Below, piece by piece: positions 16,403 to 25,159 of a stretch of 64,000 nt of DNA. How positions within the stretch are numbered: position 1 is the first letter of the stretch; every line of letters starts with the position of its first letter. The notes under the pieces are model-generated. The model was not told where the DNA came from. It made no database searches and was given only the letters and a program-made list of their open reading frames with translations. The position numbers were made by a program, and so were the translations under genes. The DNA is from Janthinobacterium silvisoli (GTDB lineage: Bacteria > Pseudomonadota > Gammaproteobacteria > Burkholderiales > Burkholderiaceae_D), in the NCBI RefSeq assembly GCF_014200725.1, contig NZ_JACHCL010000002.1, forward strand, positions 1,302,001 through 1,366,000, written 5' to 3'.

Positions 16403-16478
16403 GGGTCGTTAGCTCAGCTGGTAGAGCAGCGGACTTTTAATCCGTTGGTCGCAGGTTCGAATCCCGCACGGCCTACCA
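16403..16478 (+). tRNA. tRNA-Lys (anticodon TTT), second copy
   Basis: All 76 bases are identical to the copy at 14765, including the five bases before it (CCCTT or CCTT-like). The downstream sequence differs except for a shared terminator plan. The two copies are direct repeats about 1.64 kb apart. Confidence 0.97.
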
Positions 16479-16498
16479 AGAATTTGCAGTAAAGAAAA

Positions 16499-16526
16499 AG
16501 CCAACCGCATGCGGTTGGCTTTTTTT
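16499..16526 (+). terminator. Terminator after tRNA-Lys 2
   Basis: AGCCAACCGC directly followed by ATGCGGTTGGCT and a T-run. Nearly the same hairpin follows the tRNA fragment at 2991. Confidence 0.9.
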
Positions 16527-16549
16527 CATTGTGCGGCCCGTGCCCCCAC

Positions 16550-17320
16550 CTACTCCCACCCTTCCCCATACTTTCCAGGCGTCACGCCCATCACGCGCTT
16601 GAACATCGCGATGAAGGCGCTCACATTGTCGTAGCCCAGGTCCAGCGCGATGCTGGTGACGGCTTGGCCGGCGGCCAGCAATTCCAGGGCGCGCAAGATG
16701 CGGGCGCGCTGGCGCCAGGCGGAAAAGTTGAATCCGGTTTCGGCCGTGAAACGGCGCACCAGGGTGCGCGGCGACAGGCCGGCCCAGGCCGCCAGGGCAG
16801 CTACACTGTGTTCGCCCGCCAGGTCGTCCAGCACGGCCCGCGCCACCCGCAGCAAGCGCGGGTCGGAAGGCAACGGCAAGCCCAGCGCTTCATGCGGTGC
16901 GGCCGCGATTTCATCGAGGATCACGCCCGCCACCCTGGCTTGCCGCTCGTCCTGCAGCTGACCGTTCCAGCTGGCGGCACGGACCACGGCCACACGCAGC
17001 AAATCGGACACGCGCAGCACGCAGGGTGTGGCAGGCAAGCGATCGCAAGCGGCTTCATCTATATACACGCTCCAGCCCGCAAATGGACCATGCGAGCGCA
17101 AGGAGTGGGAGTGATGGGGCGGCATCCACACGCAATGGCTGGCAGGCACTACCCACTGCGCCGCCTCGGCACCGATGGACAGCAAGCCCTGCACGGCGCC
17201 AAACAGTTGGCCGCTGGCGTGGCAGTGGGCGGGTGTCAGCCTTTCCTGCGGCTGGGAGATCAGCACAGCATAAAGTGGCACCAGCACCGACGTTGGCTGA
17301 TTTAACGTATCGATAGTCAT
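16550..17320 (-). CDS. AraC-family regulator
   Basis: The protein has 256 residues from the ATG at 17320; the longer frame would use a TTG. The N-terminal cupin part includes LLSIGAEAAQWVVPASHCVW and MPPHHSHSLRSHG. The C-terminal pair of helix-turn-helices includes LAAWAGLSPRTLVRRFTAET and SIALDLGYDNVSAFIAMFKR, then GVTPGKYGE. This matches the AraC/NimR-like group whose targets are often neighbouring exporters or enzymes. No obvious adjacent target: it is divergent from a small unknown gene at 17388. Confidence 0.88.
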   Translation of the reverse strand: MTIDTLNQPTSVLVPLYAVLISQPQERLTPAHCHASGQLFGAVQGLLSIGAEAAQWVVPASHCVWMPPHHSHSLRSHGPFAGWSVYIDEAACDRLPATPCVLRVSDLLRVAVVRAASWNGQLQDERQARVAGVILDEIAAAPHEALGLPLPSDPRLLRVARAVLDDLAGEHSVAALAAWAGLSPRTLVRRFTAETGFNFSAWRQRARILRALELLAAGQAVTSIALDLGYDNVSAFIAMFKRVMGVTPGKYGEGWE

Positions 17321-17387
17321 AAACAAGGCAGACAAGACAATCGCTCCATCATACAGTGGAGTCTCTCAACCACTACAGGAGTCCATC

Positions 17388-17645
17388 ATGCGCGCAGAAG
17401 ATCTTTTACCGGATGAACAAAACCAGGGGCAATTCAATGGTCTCACCGTACGCAAGGGTACGGTAGGCGCTTTCCTGCTCAACGCCCGCTCCTGGCTGGA
17501 CCCTGCCAGCAGCGCCGACCAACGCAAGGATGCGGAGCGCGATATCGTCGAAGCGCTGCCGGCCCTGCACGCGCTGGGCCTGTTTGATCTATTGCAGGTG
17601 CGCGATGCGAAACTGCGGGAGCTGGTGTCAAGGCCGGCAGCGTGA
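17388..17645 (+). CDS. Small hypothetical protein
   Basis: The protein has 85 residues, cytoplasmic, with no signal or membrane segment. Opening MRAEDLLPDEQNQGQFNGLT. Mildly helical, and the end (ALHALGLFDLLQVRDAKLRE) looks amphipathic. A strong ribosome site (CAGGAG) precedes the ATG, and the codon use matches neighbours, so it is probably real. No family recognised. It could be regulated by the divergent AraC protein. Confidence 0.65.
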   Translation: MRAEDLLPDEQNQGQFNGLTVRKGTVGAFLLNARSWLDPASSADQRKDAERDIVEALPALHALGLFDLLQVRDAKLRELVSRPAA

Positions 17646-17712
17646 TCGAGCCAGCCTCGTCCGCCGCATGTATTTCCTCTATCATGCTGCTTTGCCTGCC
17701 GCCCTACCCCTT

Positions 17713-18312
17713 ATGCCGTCCACCATTGCCACGCCTGTCCACAGTGAACTCATCATCAAGAAAAGCCGTTTTATCGGCTGCGTACAACCCATGACGGACA
17801 GGGCCAGCGCGCAACAGGTGGTGAACGGTTTGAAGGCGCAGCATCCTGGCGCCTGCCATGTGTGCTGGGCGCTGCTGGCAGGTGGACAATCGGCGGCCGT
17901 CGATGATGGCGAACCGAGCGGCACGGCCGGGCGGCCCATGCTCGACGTGCTGCGCCACCAGGACCTGGAAGGCGTGCTGGCGACGGTGGTGCGTTATTTC
18001 GGCGGCGTAAAGCTGGGTGCGGGCGGCCTGGTGCGCGCTTATACCGATAGCGTGGCGCAGGCGCTGCTGCAGGCAGAGAAAATAGCCATCGTGCGCCAGC
18101 GCGCACTGCGCTGCGCCCTGCCCTACGCCATGGAAGGCATGCTGCGCCGCGAGCTGGACGCGGCCGGCGCCACCTTGCTGGAAGTACAGCATGGTGACGC
18201 CGTGCTATTCGATTTCAGCCTGGCCGACAACGCCGCCGATGCGCTGCTGGCGCGCCTGGATGAGGCAGGCAATGGGCGCATCGTCTGGCACGACACGCCC
18301 GATCCAGACTAA
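17713..18312 (+). CDS. YigZ/IMPACT family protein
   Basis: The protein has 199 residues from the ATG at 17713; an earlier in-frame ATG at 17668 would add a leader not usual for the family. The IMPACT N-terminal domain signature is complete: KKSRFIGCVQPM, HPGACHVCWALLAG, DDGEPSGTAGRPMLDVL and VVRYFGGVKLGAGGLVRAY. A C-terminal ferredoxin-like domain follows. YigZ proteins bind nucleic acid or ribosome-linked factors; the exact role is unsettled. Full length, on its own or loosely following the small gene upstream. Confidence 0.93.
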   Translation: MPSTIATPVHSELIIKKSRFIGCVQPMTDRASAQQVVNGLKAQHPGACHVCWALLAGGQSAAVDDGEPSGTAGRPMLDVLRHQDLEGVLATVVRYFGGVKLGAGGLVRAYTDSVAQALLQAEKIAIVRQRALRCALPYAMEGMLRRELDAAGATLLEVQHGDAVLFDFSLADNAADALLARLDEAGNGRIVWHDTPDPD

Positions 18313-18323
18313 TTACTGATTAC

Positions 18324-18773
18324 TTACTGTACGCGGCGCACCTTCGGCGAATTGTTGGTGCCTTCGATCTTCAGGAAGAAGGTGCCGAGAAAATTACGTT
18401 CGACCGTCACTTTTGGGTTACTCACCGGCGATAGCGTGGCCGAGCTGCCATCGACGATGCGCCATACCTGTCCATTGCTCAACTTAATTAATTCATTACC
18501 GCTCCAGCCATCAAAGTTACCGGTGATGGTGCTGGTGATGGAATTGCTTTCCTGCTCCTTGACTGCTTGCGGCACCTTGACTGTTTCCATGCCAAAACGC
18601 TGTTCGCGCTGTGCGGGTGTGGCAGCAGCATTGGCAGTAACAGTAGCGACCGGAATGGCGTCATAGCATTGCACGCGGCTGGCAACCTCGCTGATAGTAC
18701 GGCATTGCAATAGGGCGGCGTCATCGGCCAGCGCGGCGCCAGAGACGAATAACAGCAAAAACAGGGCTTTCAT
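18324..18773 (-). CDS. Periplasmic protein with conserved C-x-x-x-x-CYD N-terminus
   Basis: The protein has 149 residues starting at the second ATG (18773), which has the better-spaced ribosome site (GGAAAG, 7 bp) and gives a clean signal peptide MKALFLLLFVSGAALA. The mature start LLQCRTISEVASRVQCYDAI is a motif shared by several periplasmic families (two Cys before a Tyr-Asp). The second half is beta-rich (ITGNFDGWSGNELIKLSNGQ) and basic at the end. Convergent with the YigZ gene. Role unknown. Confidence 0.75.
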   Translation of the reverse strand: MKALFLLLFVSGAALADDAALLQCRTISEVASRVQCYDAIPVATVTANAAATPAQREQRFGMETVKVPQAVKEQESNSITSTITGNFDGWSGNELIKLSNGQVWRIVDGSSATLSPVSNPKVTVERNFLGTFFLKIEGTNNSPKVRRVQ

Positions 18774-18865
18774 CGACATTCTTTCCAGATCAGGGTGGGG
18801 GCAGACCAGCTTTGCCACACGGGGACGAAATTATATCGCTATCCATCCCCGGTATCGGCAAGGAC

Positions 18866-19255
18866 TCAGCCCTGCTTGGGACGCTTGGCCTGCAGCAAAA
18901 TAAAATGCGTCCACGCCAGTGCCGGCAAAACCATCAACAGCAGCGCCACGCCGGCCGGCATATCGGGCAGGAAGCGCACGGCGCAAGCGAGGAAGCCGGC
19001 GATGGCAAGCCAGAAGCGCCAATTAAAAGCATAGGCCTTGCGCGCCACGGTGGCCAAAGCGATACGCCAGAATTCCAGCAAGGCCCACAGGCCGCCAGCC
19101 AGCAAGAGCGCAGCCAGACTATTGACGCCAGGCGCGTCGGCATAGGTGCGTATGAGGTTGTAGAACAGCACGGGGTAGCCGGCCGTGATGGCCAGGGTGG
19201 CGGGGCCGGCCGCGATGACGGCTTCGATAAGTTGCCCTTTGGAACGATGATCCAT
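18866..19255 (-). CDS. Four-helix membrane protein of unknown function
   Basis: The protein has 129 residues. The start at 19255 has a good ribosome site (AGGAG). Four hydrophobic segments are visible: AGPATLAITAGYPVLFYNLI, SLAALLLAGGLWALLEFWRI, FWLAIAGFLACAVRFL and GVALLLMVLPALAWTHFILL. Basic residues at the C-terminal end (AKRPKQG). No family motif recognised. Shares a strand with the preceding periplasmic gene but is separated by 92 bp. Confidence 0.7.
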   Translation of the reverse strand: MDHRSKGQLIEAVIAAGPATLAITAGYPVLFYNLIRTYADAPGVNSLAALLLAGGLWALLEFWRIALATVARKAYAFNWRFWLAIAGFLACAVRFLPDMPAGVALLLMVLPALAWTHFILLQAKRPKQG

Positions 19256-19356
19256 TTTCTCCTTCTGTTCAAATACAGCCGCCCACGGGAAGCGGCCCAA
19301 CATGCCATGCTGGCATGAAATAAGCGAATCTACAATGCTGTGCAGGTCTTTTATAC

Positions 19357-19391
19357 CTGAGAGGAATATCCTTATAAGGTAATATTCTCAG
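19357..19391. promoter_or_regulatory. 35-bp imperfect palindrome upstream of cystine transporter
   Basis: CTGAGAGGAATATCCTT and its near-complement AAGGTAATATTCTCAG form a long stem with a TAT-type centre and a one-base bulge. There is no T-run, so it is unlikely to be a simple terminator. It lies about 135 bp before the transporter start and may be an operator or leader hairpin. Confidence 0.5.
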
Positions 19392-19526
19392 CCACATCAA
19401 GCAGTCCGCCCCCATAGTAAGGTAGAGTGTTTGCCCCTTCCGCCCAGGGCTGGTGCGGATGTTATCAAAGGCAAAGTTCTATAGAATGCCCGTTGCAGTC
19501 CAAATAAAACCAAGATAAGGCCCATT

Positions 19527-20927
19527 ATGGCAATCAACATTATCCTCAACCTGCTGGCCGCGCTGGTCGTTATCGGCTTCATGTTCCGCCAGCAAAGCCG
19601 CCACGCGACGTTCACCGTGCGCGTCTTCACGGGCCTGGGCCTCGGCGTGCTGCTGGGCGCGGCGGCGCAAGCCATCTACGGCATCGACTCGCTGGCCATC
19701 GCCGGCACCAATGAATACCTGGGCATCATCGGCAATGGCTATGTGAAACTGCTGCAAATGATCATCATGCCGCTGATCATGGTGTCCATCATTTCCGCCA
19801 TATTGAAACTCAAGGATGCCAGTTCGCTGGGCAAGATCAGCGCGCTGACCATCGGCACCCTGCTGATCACCACCACGGTGGCAGCCGCCATCGGCATCCT
19901 GATGGCCAAGCTGTTCGGCCTGACGGCTGTCGGCTTGACGTCGAGCGCAGCCGAAGTGGCGCGCGGCATACAGTTGCAGGGCTCGCTGGAAACGGCCAAG
20001 GCCCTGTCCTTGCCGAAACTGCTGGTCAGTTTCGTGCCGACCAACCCTTTCCTCGACATGACGGGCGCGCGCAAGACCTCCACCATCGCGGTGGTCGTGT
20101 TCTCGATCTTCATCGGCGTTTCAGCCACCGGCATCGCCGCGAAAAAACCGGAAATCTTTGCCTCGTTCGAACACTTCATGAAGGTGGCGCACGCCATCGT
20201 CATGCGCATGGTCACCCTGGTGCTGCGTTTGACACCGTACGGCGTGTTCGCGCTGATGTTTGAAGTGGTGTCAAGCTCCAGCGCCGCCGACATCTTGAAA
20301 CTGATCAACTTCGTGGTCGCTTCCTACAGCGCGCTGTTCCTGATGTTCCTGGTGCACCTGGCGATCATTTCCGGCGTGGGCTTGAACCCGGTGCGCTTCG
20401 TGAAAAAAGTCTTCCCTGTACTGGCCTTCGCCTTCACCTCGCGCACCAGCGCCGGTTCCATCCCGATGAGCGTGCAGACGCAAACCAAGCGCCTGGGCAC
20501 GCCGGAAGGCATCGCCAACTTCGCAGCCTCGTTCGGCTCGACCATCGGCCAGAATGGCTGCGCCGGCATTTATCCTGCCATGCTGGCCGTGATGATCGCT
20601 CCGACCGTTGGCGTTGACCCGTTCACCATCAGCTTCCTGCTGCCGTTGCTGGCCATCATCACCATCGGTTCCGTCGGCGTCGCCGGCGTGGGCGGCGGCG
20701 CCACCTTCGCCGCGCTGATCGTACTGTCGGCGATGGACTTGCCAGTGGCCCTGGCCGGTTTGCTGATCTCGGTCGAACCGCTGATCGACATGGGCCGCAC
20801 GGCACTGAACGTCAGCGGCTCGATTACGGCTGGCACGGTGACCAGCCGCGTGATGGGGCAAACCGACCTCGATGTCTATAACAGCGACGACGCTCCCGAT
20901 CTCGACGAAGCCGAACACACTGTGTAA
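19527..20927 (+). CDS. tcyP: L-cystine transporter, TcyP-like (DAACS family)
   Basis: The protein has 466 residues and about ten helices. The dicarboxylate/amino acid:cation symporter core is clear: GNGYVKLLQMIIMPLIMVSI, AFTSRTSAGSIPMSVQTQTK (the serine-rich re-entrant loop), NFAASFGSTIGQNGCAGIYP and SVEPLIDMGRTALNVSGSIT. The FTSRTSAGSIP loop and gene length point to cystine (TcyP/YdjN) rather than glutamate or C4-dicarboxylate. It imports cystine with a cation. Single gene with its own terminator. The palindrome upstream might tie it to sulfur control. Confidence 0.88.
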   Translation: MAINIILNLLAALVVIGFMFRQQSRHATFTVRVFTGLGLGVLLGAAAQAIYGIDSLAIAGTNEYLGIIGNGYVKLLQMIIMPLIMVSIISAILKLKDASSLGKISALTIGTLLITTTVAAAIGILMAKLFGLTAVGLTSSAAEVARGIQLQGSLETAKALSLPKLLVSFVPTNPFLDMTGARKTSTIAVVVFSIFIGVSATGIAAKKPEIFASFEHFMKVAHAIVMRMVTLVLRLTPYGVFALMFEVVSSSSAADILKLINFVVASYSALFLMFLVHLAIISGVGLNPVRFVKKVFPVLAFAFTSRTSAGSIPMSVQTQTKRLGTPEGIANFAASFGSTIGQNGCAGIYPAMLAVMIAPTVGVDPFTISFLLPLLAIITIGSVGVAGVGGGATFAALIVLSAMDLPVALAGLLISVEPLIDMGRTALNVSGSITAGTVTSRVMGQTDLDVYNSDDAPDLDEAEHTV

Positions 20928-20939
20928 TTTGTACCGAAG

Positions 20940-20969
20940 GCGCCCATGACGATATGGGCGCTTTTTTTT
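20940..20969 (+). terminator. Terminator after tcyP
   Basis: GCGCCCAT-GACGAT-ATGGGCGC followed by eight T. Confidence 0.93.
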
Positions 20970-21077
20970 GGATGATGCAATATGGCAACAACATAAGCAT
21001 ATCCATAAAGAATCGTTAGCCCTGGCAATGGCCTGCCTTAAGCTCGTGTCAAAGTTTCCACAAACACCAGACCGAGA

Positions 21078-23582
21078 TTGAGGACCGCCTTGCCATCACA
21101 CCACGCCCGCACCTACCCCGCTCCCACCACGCCCCTGCGCACCATCGTCCTGGCCTGCGCCATGCTGGGCGCCGCCCCTGTCTGGGCCGATGACACGCCT
21201 CCGGCTGTTTCAGAAGCAGCATCGAATATCGACCAGGTGACCGTGGTCGGTTCGCGCGCGCGCAACCGCACGGTGTTCGACAGCAGCGTGCCGATCGACC
21301 GCTTTGGCACGCGCGAGGTGGACAATGCGCTGGCTTCGGGCGACGTGGGCGCGGCCCTGCAGGCGCTATCGCCATCGATCAATTTCCCGCGCATCGAATC
21401 GAGCGGCGCGTCCGACTCCGTGCGCGGCATCCAGTTGCGCGGGCTGGCGCCCGACCAGGTGCTGGTATTGATCAACGGCAAGCGCCGCCATACCAGCGCC
21501 GTGCTCGATACGGAAAGCAGCTTTGCCGGCACGGTGCCGGTCGACATCAATGCGATACCACCGAACGCCATCGACCATATCGAGATCTTGCGCGACGGCG
21601 CGGGCGCCCAGTACGGCAGCGACGCGGTGGCTGGCGTGATCAATATCGTGCTCAAGAAAGCGCGCACGGGCGGTTCCGCCTCCGTCAGCTACGGCGCCAA
21701 CCACACGCATTTTGACCCGACGAATCAAACCCTGACCGATGGCCAGACCGTCATCGTCAATGCCGACTATGGTGTGCCGCTGGGCGATACGGGCTTTTTC
21801 CGCTTCGGCGCCGAGTCGCGCCGCCGCTCGCCCACGGAACGCGCCGGCCCCAGCGACGCGGGCTGGACGTCTTCCAATTCCACGCCGGCCGACCTGGCGC
21901 TCGATGGCAAGGTGCTGTTCAAGTCGGGCGACTCGCGCCAGCACAACAACTATCTGTTCTACAACACGCAGTTCACGCTGGACAATGGCATCGACCTGTA
22001 TTCATTTGCCACTCTGAATGACCGCAAGTCCGACGGCAGCGCCTACTTCCGCTATCCGGGCGACCCGTCGAATGTCTTGTCGCTCTACCCGAATGGCTAT
22101 CGCCCCGTGACCAATGGCAACAAGCGCGATATCAGCGTAGTGGCCGGTGCGCGCGGCAGCATTGCCGACTGGAACTGGGATGCCAGCGCCCGCCACGGCA
22201 GCGACCGTTTCGACTATGGCGTCAGCCATTCCGTCAACGCCTCGCTGGGTGCCGCCAGCCCCACCAGTTTCCACCTGGCCAGTTTTGATTTCCGCCAGAA
22301 CGCACTGAACCTGGACGCCACCCGCACTGTCGACATCGGCTTGCCTGCCCCCTTGAATGTGGCGGTGGGCGCCGAATGGATGCGCGAAACTTACCAAAGC
22401 TCGTCCGGCGACCCGGCGTCATATGCGGCTGGCAGCATCACCGATGCGCCACCGGGAGCGCAGGCCGGTCCGGGCTTGCGGCCTTCGGACGCGTACGACG
22501 GCAGCCGCCAGATCCGCTCCATCTATGCCGACGTGGAAAGCGATATCACGCAGCGCCTGCTGCTGGGCGCGGCCGCCCGCTATTCGGACTACAGCGATTT
22601 CGGCAGCGCCAGCACCGGCAAGCTGTCGGCGCGCTATAAAGTCACCAACGATTTCCTGCTGCGCGGCTCGTTGTCGAACAGTTTCCGCGCACCGGCTTTG
22701 GTGCAAACGGGTTTCCGCTTCGCCACCCTGAACTTCAATAGCGATGGCACGGCCCTGCAAACCTCGGCCCTGTTGCCAGCCAGCGACCCGCTGGCGCGCA
22801 GCTTTGGTGCGCAACCATTAAAACCGGAAAAATCGACCAATCTGTCGCTGGGCCTGGCCTGGAAACTGGCCAGCGCCACCAGCCTGACGGTGGATGCTTA
22901 CGTGATCCGCATCCGCGACCGCATCACGCGTTCGAGCGACTTGCAAAGCGACGCCGTCACGACCTACCTGGAATCGGTGGGCCGCAGCGATATCCAGTCC
23001 GTCGCTTATCTGGCCAACTTGCTCGACACCCGTACCAAAGGGCTGGACGTGGTGCTGAACCATGATCTGCCATTTGCCAACGGCAAGCTGAACCTGAACG
23101 CGGCCCTGAACCTGAACAAGACCAGCCTGGACAAGGTACGCCAGAGTTCGGCCGCCCTGTCGGCCATCGACCCGAGCTTGACCTTGCTGACCGACACCAG
23201 CTTGTTCCGCATCAAGAATGCCTCGCCCACCAGCAAGCTGATTTTGGGCGCCGACTGGCAAACGGCAGGCTGGGGCGTGCAAGTGCGCGCCACCCGCTTC
23301 GGCGAACTGAAAGATTTCTCGTACGATAGCGATGCACCGCTGATCGACGGCATTCCTGCGCAGCGCTTCGGCGCTGTCTGGTCGCTGGATCTGGAAGGCC
23401 AAATCAAGCTGAGCAAGCAACTGACCTTGAGTCTGGGCGGCAACAATATCCTGGACCGCTATCCGCAAAGGGTGCGGGAAACCAATAACGCCACCTATGG
23501 CGGCGCCCTGCCCTACAACTTTATCAACCCCATCGGGGTCAATGGAGCTTACTTTTATGGCAAGCTCAGCTACACGTTTTAA
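21078..23582 (+). CDS. TonB-dependent outer-membrane receptor
   Basis: The protein has 834 residues. The best start is a TTG at 21078, which gives a signal peptide (LRTIVLACAMLGAAPVWADD). No ATG fits. The plug domain follows: IDQVTVVGSRARNRTVFDSS, IQLRGLAPDQVLVLINGKRR and IEILRDGAGAQYGSDAVAGV-INIVLK. The beta-barrel ends with INPIGVNGAYFYGKLSYTF, which closes on an aromatic residue as barrel proteins do. The receptor is 34 bp from a secreted SAM hydrolase gene and probably co-transcribed, which hints at a nucleoside- or sulfur-containing ligand; this is inference. No Fur-like box seen. Confidence 0.9.
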   Translation: MRTALPSHHARTYPAPTTPLRTIVLACAMLGAAPVWADDTPPAVSEAASNIDQVTVVGSRARNRTVFDSSVPIDRFGTREVDNALASGDVGAALQALSPSINFPRIESSGASDSVRGIQLRGLAPDQVLVLINGKRRHTSAVLDTESSFAGTVPVDINAIPPNAIDHIEILRDGAGAQYGSDAVAGVINIVLKKARTGGSASVSYGANHTHFDPTNQTLTDGQTVIVNADYGVPLGDTGFFRFGAESRRRSPTERAGPSDAGWTSSNSTPADLALDGKVLFKSGDSRQHNNYLFYNTQFTLDNGIDLYSFATLNDRKSDGSAYFRYPGDPSNVLSLYPNGYRPVTNGNKRDISVVAGARGSIADWNWDASARHGSDRFDYGVSHSVNASLGAASPTSFHLASFDFRQNALNLDATRTVDIGLPAPLNVAVGAEWMRETYQSSSGDPASYAAGSITDAPPGAQAGPGLRPSDAYDGSRQIRSIYADVESDITQRLLLGAAARYSDYSDFGSASTGKLSARYKVTNDFLLRGSLSNSFRAPALVQTGFRFATLNFNSDGTALQTSALLPASDPLARSFGAQPLKPEKSTNLSLGLAWKLASATSLTVDAYVIRIRDRITRSSDLQSDAVTTYLESVGRSDIQSVAYLANLLDTRTKGLDVVLNHDLPFANGKLNLNAALNLNKTSLDKVRQSSAALSAIDPSLTLLTDTSLFRIKNASPTSKLILGADWQTAGWGVQVRATRFGELKDFSYDSDAPLIDGIPAQRFGAVWSLDLEGQIKLSKQLTLSLGGNNILDRYPQRVRETNNATYGGALPYNFINPIGVNGAYFYGKLSYTF

Positions 23583-23616
23583 GCGCAACACATTATTATC
23601 GTAGACAAGGAAAATC

Positions 23617-24540
23617 ATGCTTCGCAAACATCTCTCCCAACTCGTCGCTGGCGTCTGCCTGAGCGCTGTCATGCTGTCCGCCGCCCAGGCAGCGTCGCCA
23701 CTGGTGCTGATGACGGACTTCGGCACGGCCGATGGCGCCGTCTCGGCCATGCACGGCGTAGCCTATGGCGTGGACCCGAACCTGAATGTATCGGACCTGA
23801 CGCACCAGATTCCCGACTACGATATCTGGCTGGGCGCCTACCGTTTGTATCAGACCGCCAATTACTGGCCGCAAGGCACGGTGTTCGTGTCCGTGATCGA
23901 TCCTGGCGTAGGCACCAACCGCAAGTCGGTGGTGCTGAAAACCAAGGGCGGCCGTTATTTCGTCGGCCCGGACAATGGCTTGTTTACCCTGATTGCTGAG
24001 CGCGATGGCGTGGCCGAGCTGCGTGAAATCGATGAAAAGGTCAACCGCCTGGCCGGTTCCGGCGAGTCCTACACCTTCCACGGCCGCGATGTGTACGCCT
24101 ACGTGGGCGCGCGCCTGGCCTCGGGCACCATCAGCTACGAGCAAGTCGGCCCCGTGCTGCCCAGCGAATCGGTGGTGAAGATTGCTTACCAGCACGCCGT
24201 GCGCGACGGCAATACCATCCGCGGCATCGTGCCCGTGCTGGACGTGAAGTATGGCAATGTCTGGACCAATATCCCGAAGGCTCTGCTCGATGAATTACAG
24301 GTCAAACTGCATGACCCGCTGCAAGTGCGTATCTTGCACAAAGGTAAGCAGGTGGCCAAGGTCACGGCGCCGTTCGAACATACGTTTGGCGGCGTCGCCA
24401 AGGGCAAGCCGCTGGTCTACCTGAACAGCCTGCTGGACGTGGCCGTCGCCATCAGCCAGGGAGACTTTGCCGCCAAGCACCATATCGAATCGGGCGTGGA
24501 TTGGGAAGTGGAAGTGAGCAAGGTTCCCGCCACCAAATAA
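23617..24540 (+). CDS. Secreted S-adenosylmethionine hydrolase (DUF62 family)
   Basis: The protein has 307 residues with signal peptide MLRKHLSQLVAGVCLSAVML-SAAQA. The family starts SPLVLMTDFGTADGAVSAMH, with the DFG-T-x-D pattern, and has DLTHQIPDYDIWLGAYRLYQ, FVSVIDPGVGTNRKSVVL and YFVGPDNGLFTLI, all hallmarks of the SAM hydroxide adenosyltransferase fold. The second beta-barrel domain is at the C-terminus. The family splits SAM to adenosine and methionine using water. Most members are cytoplasmic; an exported one beside a TonB receptor is uncommon. Confidence 0.87.
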   Translation: MLRKHLSQLVAGVCLSAVMLSAAQAASPLVLMTDFGTADGAVSAMHGVAYGVDPNLNVSDLTHQIPDYDIWLGAYRLYQTANYWPQGTVFVSVIDPGVGTNRKSVVLKTKGGRYFVGPDNGLFTLIAERDGVAELREIDEKVNRLAGSGESYTFHGRDVYAYVGARLASGTISYEQVGPVLPSESVVKIAYQHAVRDGNTIRGIVPVLDVKYGNVWTNIPKALLDELQVKLHDPLQVRILHKGKQVAKVTAPFEHTFGGVAKGKPLVYLNSLLDVAVAISQGDFAAKHHIESGVDWEVEVSKVPATK

Positions 24541-24740
24541 GCATTGCAGCGTTGGAGCACGATGGCCAGGCGAACCCACGTCATGGCCGCTTCATTTCCA
24601 TTCTTCTGCGCTAGCGCAAACGTCTGCCCTGCACCGATTGGTAAATCCGGTGAACCTGTGGCCGTCTCCCCACTCTAATTTTTACAAGCGATGCCAGCCT
24701 TGTGGCAGCTACCCAGCTTTTCAACGAGAAAGGAATAATC

Positions 24741-25076
24741 ATGACGGCCCCACTCCTTACCACCAGCAGGCTAGTCCTCGGCACCGCCATCGCATGTGCG
24801 CTGCTGGGTGGCTGCAACAAGCACAACGACGCCAATACGGCCCCGGCCGCCACGCCGGCTACCACGCCAGGCTCGGGCAACAGCGGCACCTCGGGCACGA
24901 ACGGCACGTCCACGCCAGACAACACACCGCCTGCCACTCCATCGACGACGCCAGGCGCCACACCCGGCACCACCAATCCCGACGGCACGACTATGCCGCC
25001 AACCACGCCACCGAACAATAACAGCACACCGGGAACAGGAACAGGGACGACGACGCCACCACCCAGCGGCAGTTAG
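24741..25076 (+). CDS. Thr/Pro-rich low-complexity lipoprotein
   Basis: The protein has 111 residues. I take the ATG at 24741, which has a ribosome site (AGGA) and gives a lipobox (CALLGGCNKH). The mature part is almost wholly Thr, Pro, Gly, Ser and Asn, in irregular T-P-G and T-x-P repeats (e.g. TTPGSGNSGTSGTNGTS), so it is an extended, disordered surface or periplasmic tether. No homologous domain. Its own terminator follows at 25117. Confidence 0.75.
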   Translation: MTAPLLTTSRLVLGTAIACALLGGCNKHNDANTAPAATPATTPGSGNSGTSGTNGTSTPDNTPPATPSTTPGATPGTTNPDGTTMPPTTPPNNNSTPGTGTGTTTPPPSGS

Positions 25077-25116
25077 CCACTACGGCGCGTGACAGATGTA
25101 GCGTTACTGAGAATAG

Positions 25117-25144
25117 AAAAGAGCCTTCCGAAGAAGGCTCTTTT
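25117..25144. terminator. Bidirectional terminator
   Basis: AAAAGAGCCTTC-CGAA-GAAGGCTCTTTT. The hairpin serves the lipoprotein (plus) and the RND operon (minus). Its core GCCTTCCGAAGAAGGC recurs at 31235. Confidence 0.93.
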
Positions 25145-25159
25145 CCTGAGTATGCCCCA

